A DNA stretch of 64,000 nucleotides from Gnetum montanum. Taxonomy: Eukaryota > Streptophyta > Gnetopsida > Gnetales > Gnetaceae. A program made the translations under genes and the position numbers. The notes beneath the pieces were generated by a model. The model had not been told where the DNA came from and did no database searches. It saw only the letters and a list, made by a program, of their open reading frames with translations. Positions 59,475 through 64,000 of the stretch are shown here, in pieces (the stretch's first letter is position 1; each line of letters begins with the position of its first letter). Location: assembly GCA_015680685.1 (NCBI GenBank), contig MNCI01002041.1:1-64000 (forward strand), written 5' to 3'.

Positions 59475-60780
59475 TACATCGACCTGGCCATGAGGCCAAA
59501 ATGATAACCACAAAGGTTTTTGAATCCAAAATTGAAGTAAATTATCAAGGAGGAAATCAAGCAAGTCCTCAAGGTGGGGTTCTTCTATCCCATTATGGAT
59601 AGTGAGTGGGTTGGCCCACTTGTAATTGTGCCAAAGAAAAGTGTTAAATGGTAGGTTTGCATTGATTTTAGGCTGTTGAATATGGTAACATTTAATGATC
59701 ACTTTCTATTGCCATTTGTTGACCAGGTTCTCGACACAATATCAATGCATTTCTACTACAGCTTCCTAGATGGTTATAGTGGCTATAACCAAATTCAAAT
59801 TACACCAAAGGACCAAGCAAATACAATGTTCACAAGTCCTTCGGGGACTTTTGCATATCATAAGATGTTGTTTGATCTATGCATTGCTCCTACCACATTT
59901 CAACGCTTGGTTTTGAGCATCTTTCAATAGAAAATCGGTAGTGATGTAGAAGTCTTTATGGATGACTTCTTTACCTATGGAGCAACATTTGAGCAAGCCC
60001 TGGACCACCTTGATCAAGTGCTAAAATGATGTGTCAAAAATAACTTGCAGTTCAATTGGTAGAAAAGTCACCTCATGGTCCATGAGGGCATTGTATTGGA
60101 GCATAAAATATCACAAGTAGGAATTGAGGTGAACCCTAAAAAAATAAGGATCATCCTAGGAATAACTTGCTAGTCAAAAATAGTTAAAGATGTTTGATCA
60201 TTCCTTAGACACATTGGCTACTACTGGCGATTCATAGAGAATTTCTCTAAGATCGCAAAATCATTGGTCAAACTAATAAAGAAAGATGCTCCTTTTTTCT
60301 GGACCCCAAAACGTGGAAAAGCATTCCAAAAATTAAAAGAAAGGCTTGTGGAAGCTCCAATTCTACAAGCACCTGATTGGTCCAGATTATTTCATATCAT
60401 GATAGATGCATCAAATTATTCTTTGGGAGTTATGCTAACATAGTTAGATGACAAGAAACGTCCATACTACATCCACTATGCTAGACAAAGCATTGTGGGT
60501 GCACAACTGAACTACATCACCATAGAAAAAGAATTGATGGTAGTGGTGTTTACTTTAGATAAGTTCAGGCATTATGTGTTTGGATACAAGGTGTTTGTGC
60601 ACACAAATCATAGTGCCATCCACTTCCTAATGAACAAGCCAATAGTAAACCCTTGTGTTATACAGTGGCTGGTGATCTTGTAGGAATTCGATCTCATGGT
60701 GGTAGATCAAAAGGGCATTGAGAATGTGGTTGCTGATCACTTGTCTCAGTTGTGATGGGATGACAAAGAGGAAGAAAGCC
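59475..60780 (+). pseudogene. Retrotransposon reverse transcriptase and RNase H (decayed)
   Basis: RT blocks: VCIDFRLLNMVTFNDHFLLP, DGYSGYNQIQITPKDQAN, FAYHKMLFDLCIAPTTFQR and VFMDDFFTYG (about 59950). A TAG at 59928 lies at the same codon as the TAG at 12151 in the other copy. RNase H: MIDASNYSLGVM, EKELMVVVFTLDKFRHYV, HTNHSAIHFLMNKP (here the acidic D is N). Frame 0 throughout, apart from stops. Confidence 0.85.
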
Positions 60781-60879
60781 CATTATTTGATACATTTTCT
60801 GATGAACTTCTCATTGCTGGAGCAATAACTAAACAAATGCCTAATGAGCCAAAATGGTATGATAACATTCTCACCTATC

Positions 60880-62159
60880 TTCTCACTCAAGAGATGACAT
60901 AAGGGTTGGACTACCAGAGGAAACAATAGTTTCTTCACCAGGTAAAGCACTTCATGGAGATCAACGAACATCTCTACAAGGTGTGTGTCGATATCCTAGT
61001 TCGTGGTGTGTTCCTAATGCTAATCAACTACACATTTTCCAAGATGCTCATGAAGGTCCTTGTGCTATGAGATGCATGGCCATTAAAATCTTGATGGCAG
61101 GGTACTATTGGCCAACACTCTTCAGGGATGCTCATCATTTTATCCGCTTTTGTGAATGATGTTGATAAGATGGTGGAATGACTACTCAAATGGAGGAACC
61201 TCAACAATGGATTTAACCTTTAGAATCATTCAACACTTGGGGCATTGATTTCATGGGTCCCATCATGCCCATGTAAAATGGAAAGGTGTACATCATAGTT
61301 GCTGTTAACTATTATATGAAATGGGTAGAAGCAGCAGCCGTCATCGACGGTACATCTTCTATTGCTACTCAGTTTGTACAAAAAAATGTTGTAAATAGGT
61401 TTGGTATGTCACATGCATTAATTTCTAACAATGGAACTAATTTTGTAGGCACTACTTTTCGGAAGCTTATACAATGCTTGGGGGTTGAACACAAACTCAC
61501 AACACCTTGCCATCCCCACTAATAGGAAAATCACAAGGATACTAATAAGAACTGTTAGCTAGTATAGAAAGGACTAGAGCACAAAAGTGAATGATGCCCT
61601 TTGGGCCTATTGCTCAACTTGGAAACTTCCTATAGGCTACTCTCCCTCTGAGCTTGTGTATGGAAAACTACCAACACTTCCTATTCAATTTGAACTTCGT
61701 ACACTTTTAAAGGCTTGTGACCTTGACCTTGACTTAAGTCTAGACCAAAAGAAAAGACTAATGAATCTCAACCTACTAGAAAAAAATTGATAATCTTCTA
61801 ACGAGTTGCACAAGGCTTATAACAAAAAGCATCATGACTTGAAAATTAGAAAAGTTAAATTTCAACTAGTAGACAAGGTTTTCTACTGGAACCCCACACA
61901 TGTACCTCAATGAACTAAGCTCCAAATGTTGTGGGAGGGACCTTATATCATTTATGAAACTTGTCCTTCAAGGGCCATGATGATCTATAAACCTGAGATC
62001 CCAAACAAGAAACAGTTGATTAACATTCAACAAATTAAACCTTTCCATGAGCATAAGCCAACTAATACAAGAATAACCTCATTAGATGGAAAACCACGCT
62101 CCATATTTCAAATCTCCTCCTTTAAAGTTAGTCATGTGGGAGATGACCACCCATACTAA
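60880..62159 (+). pseudogene. Retrotransposon integrase (decayed)
   Basis: Core: WGIDFMGPI (first D), LISNNGTNF (second D is N; codon 61427-61429); the glutamate segment is deleted after TTPCHPH (about 61520). Then come ALWAYCSTWKLPIGYSPSELVYGKLPTL, the C-terminal LWEGPYIIYETCPSRAM, and end SHVGDDHPY, stop 62159. A TAA before DGGMTTQMEG matches one in the copy near 13410. Confidence 0.85.
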
Positions 62160-64000
62160 CCATTCAAGCACCTCCTTAGTTTTTTAACTTTTTTTTTTAC
62201 ACATTTTTCATTTTACAACTTTTTGTTTTACATGTTCTCTATTTTATGCCTTTTTAAATGTTATTAATCTTTTCTAATTTTTTTTTTACACCATCATTAG
62301 TACATTTGATATTTCTTGAATAATTTATACTTTCTTCTATATTTTCTTTTGTTTTGTGTGATTTTCTAACTTTTTGTTAATAAGTGCCACGTATATTGGT
62401 AATGCGTTACTTGATGGTGGTATGTACTATTTTTGTTATTTGATTGTTAGTGTCTAGTTTCTAGCTTTGAATTTTGTTACGGATAATTAGGATATGGTTT
62501 CTTTTTCATGTAATAGGCAATAAGTCCACAACATCCACTCATCCACACACTCTATGGTTTTCCTTGTTTTGGAAACATGTAGTTCCTTTTTCATTAATCA
62601 AACTTCAATAAATTTGTGACTTTGGTAGTTTCCAGAATTGGGAAGGATTCAAAGATCTAAATAGGGTGTGGCTTCAAGGAGGTTCAATATTCTTTGTACT
62701 TTTCTATTTTCCTGGGTGTATGTGTGTTTCCATGAATTTCTTACCATTTCATGCCAATAAAGGAAGTTGAATAAGTCCTTGCATGGTGTGGTTCTCATAA
62801 AAAAGAAAAAAAAAGAAAAAAAAGATGAGGATTCAAAGCACATCCCTTGGACAAAATAAATGCATGTGTCTTTGCATGGTGTGGTTCCTATTTAAAAAAA
62901 AAAATAATGGGAATTCAAAGCACACCTCTTAGATAAAATAAATGGGCTACAAGCACTGGTTATGGGTCTAGTCTCCTTTAACTAAGACCCTTCATTACTT
63001 CCTACTTCTTCTCTAATAAGGAATGGTGGTTGTTTTGTGGAAGCACTCCTGTGTCTTAGGGGATGGATTGGTCTTAGAATGTCGATGTGATGTCACTGAA
63101 AGTGATTGGATTTGGTTTGGACTAAGGATGGATCCTATTGATGAACTCCATTCCACTCTCTCATCCATCTATGCTTTCCATATTTCACCTTACTATCGGT
63201 TTCATATTTTGGTTTGATGTCCTGGTTTGATGTGTCAAAATTCTTAGTTAGTTACTTTTGGGTTTCTGTACTTAACCTTCTGTAACCATTAATGATCCAC
63301 AGAGCCCATAGACTCTTTGGTTTGAAGTTATGCAAGGGCATAAAAGGCCTGTTCCTGCTTTGGGGAGGACCCATTTACATATAAGTTCTTCACCCTTAGA
63401 CATTTTTACAGTCAAATTCTTTCTATTTATCCCATCAATGAAATCCAGTTGTACACATCTTCACATTAGTTTTTAATGAATTTTTCTTTTCATTGTTGTG
63501 AATTCTTATACCCTCTTCAAATATTTCCTTGTATTGAACTCTTTCAAATTTAATGGACCACTTATCTATTTTACCCTATCTATTGGCCTTCCCGTGAACA
63601 CTATCAAAGAAACCAATCTACCATAATCACAACTTAACCAGGTGTAACCACTGATGAGATAAGACATTTAATAATTATGTATTACACATTGAATACTAAT
63701 TCATGATTTTGTTGTGAGTGCAATGGGAAGCATGGACTGGAAGCGAGACTATCTTTACCAAGGATGATGTAGCAGTACCACACAATGAGTACCATTTGTG
63801 ATCGAAGGATCTCTTCTCTTTCTCTCATTCTCTTGCTGCCAAGAGGTGTTAGATGTCAATATTCTCCAATGTGTTTTCTCCTCTTCTTATGAATATCCAT
63901 TTTTGTAAAAATTGTAATTCCGTACACTTGGGCACTTAGAGCTTGTATGTTTGTTTCATTTGAGTCAGTTTGTCATGTCAGTTAATAATCCCATACCTAC
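62160..64000 (+). other. 3' noncoding region of right-hand element
   Basis: T-rich repeat (62165-62300), two hairpin units (62785-62926), conserved motif CCTGCTTTGGGGAGGACCCA (63354-63373), and a final AATAATCCCATACCT that in other copies lies 60-70 bp before the polypurine tract. The 3' LTR should begin within about 80 bp after the window. Confidence 0.7.
62780..62935 (+). repeat. Two tandem hairpin units
   Basis: Hairpins 62785-62845 and 62878-62926 pair GGTGTGGTTCTCAT or GGTGTGGTTCCTAT with ATGRGRATTCAAAGCACAYC through A-rich loops. Confidence 0.65.

Noticed and set aside
1-64000. tRNA or rRNA genes
   Set aside because: No cloverleaf-like sequence with intact A and B boxes or rRNA signature was seen on either strand; only primer-binding sites resemble tRNA ends.

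Overview
The window is nuclear plant DNA. One host protein-coding gene is clear, a member of the LNK family (NIGHT LIGHT-INDUCIBLE AND CLOCK-REGULATED, plus strand, about 26.0-42.9 kb). It sits among decayed, nested LTR retrotransposons. The gene has an 11-kb intron filled with old LINE and Ty1/copia debris, and all surrounding sequence is heavily mutated Ty3-type elements, so a large-genome plant, probably a gymnosperm, is the best guess. This is an inference, not proof.

Left side (1-15 kb): a minus-strand LTR end (1-92); a gag-only reading frame (213-1928) running straight into a long 3' noncoding region (to about 3570); a GATATC-rich promoter with a TATA box (3571-3690) ahead of a decayed env-like or plant-transposon-protein-like reading frame (4149-6923); a polypurine tract and an LTR (7070-7726, containing a one-base gap N). 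A second element follows (gag, protease, RT/RNase H, integrase, 7.8-15.0 kb). It is interrupted by a truncated LTR at 8.0-8.5 kb and by a 910-bp solo LTR (13997-14906) with near-perfect target duplications.

15.6-23.9 kb: a structurally complete element with LTRs, a tRNA-Asp-like primer site, gag, protease, polypurine tract and perfect CCTTC target duplications, but with RT, RNase H and integrase deleted. A 1,123-bp direct repeat around an N at 17059 is almost certainly an assembly artefact. The element lies between a TATA box (15631) and a small unrecognised ORF (23992-24240).

24.2-45.6 kb: LNK gene with promoter motifs, overlapping uORFs, seven open exons and one apparently dead exon (29878-30049). 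Skipping the dead exon leaves an 821-codon frame. Intron 6 holds copia, RTE-type LINE and tandem-repeat remnants.

45.6-64 kb: a three-level nest. A gag-bearing host element with two successive LTR-leader units is cut at 51080 by a minus-strand element. That element's integrase is cut at 55027 by a plus-strand element (LTR 55028-55803, gag-pro-pol mostly in one frame to 62159) that runs off the window end.

All these Ty3-type elements share LTR ends TGATG...TCATCA, a PBS resembling the 3' end of tRNA-Asp, RT motif FMDD, a CX2CX3HX4C zinc-knuckle-like motif and a 3' noncoding tail of about 2 kb. This fits an Athila/Tat-like lineage. All three integrase copies have lost the second catalytic aspartate.
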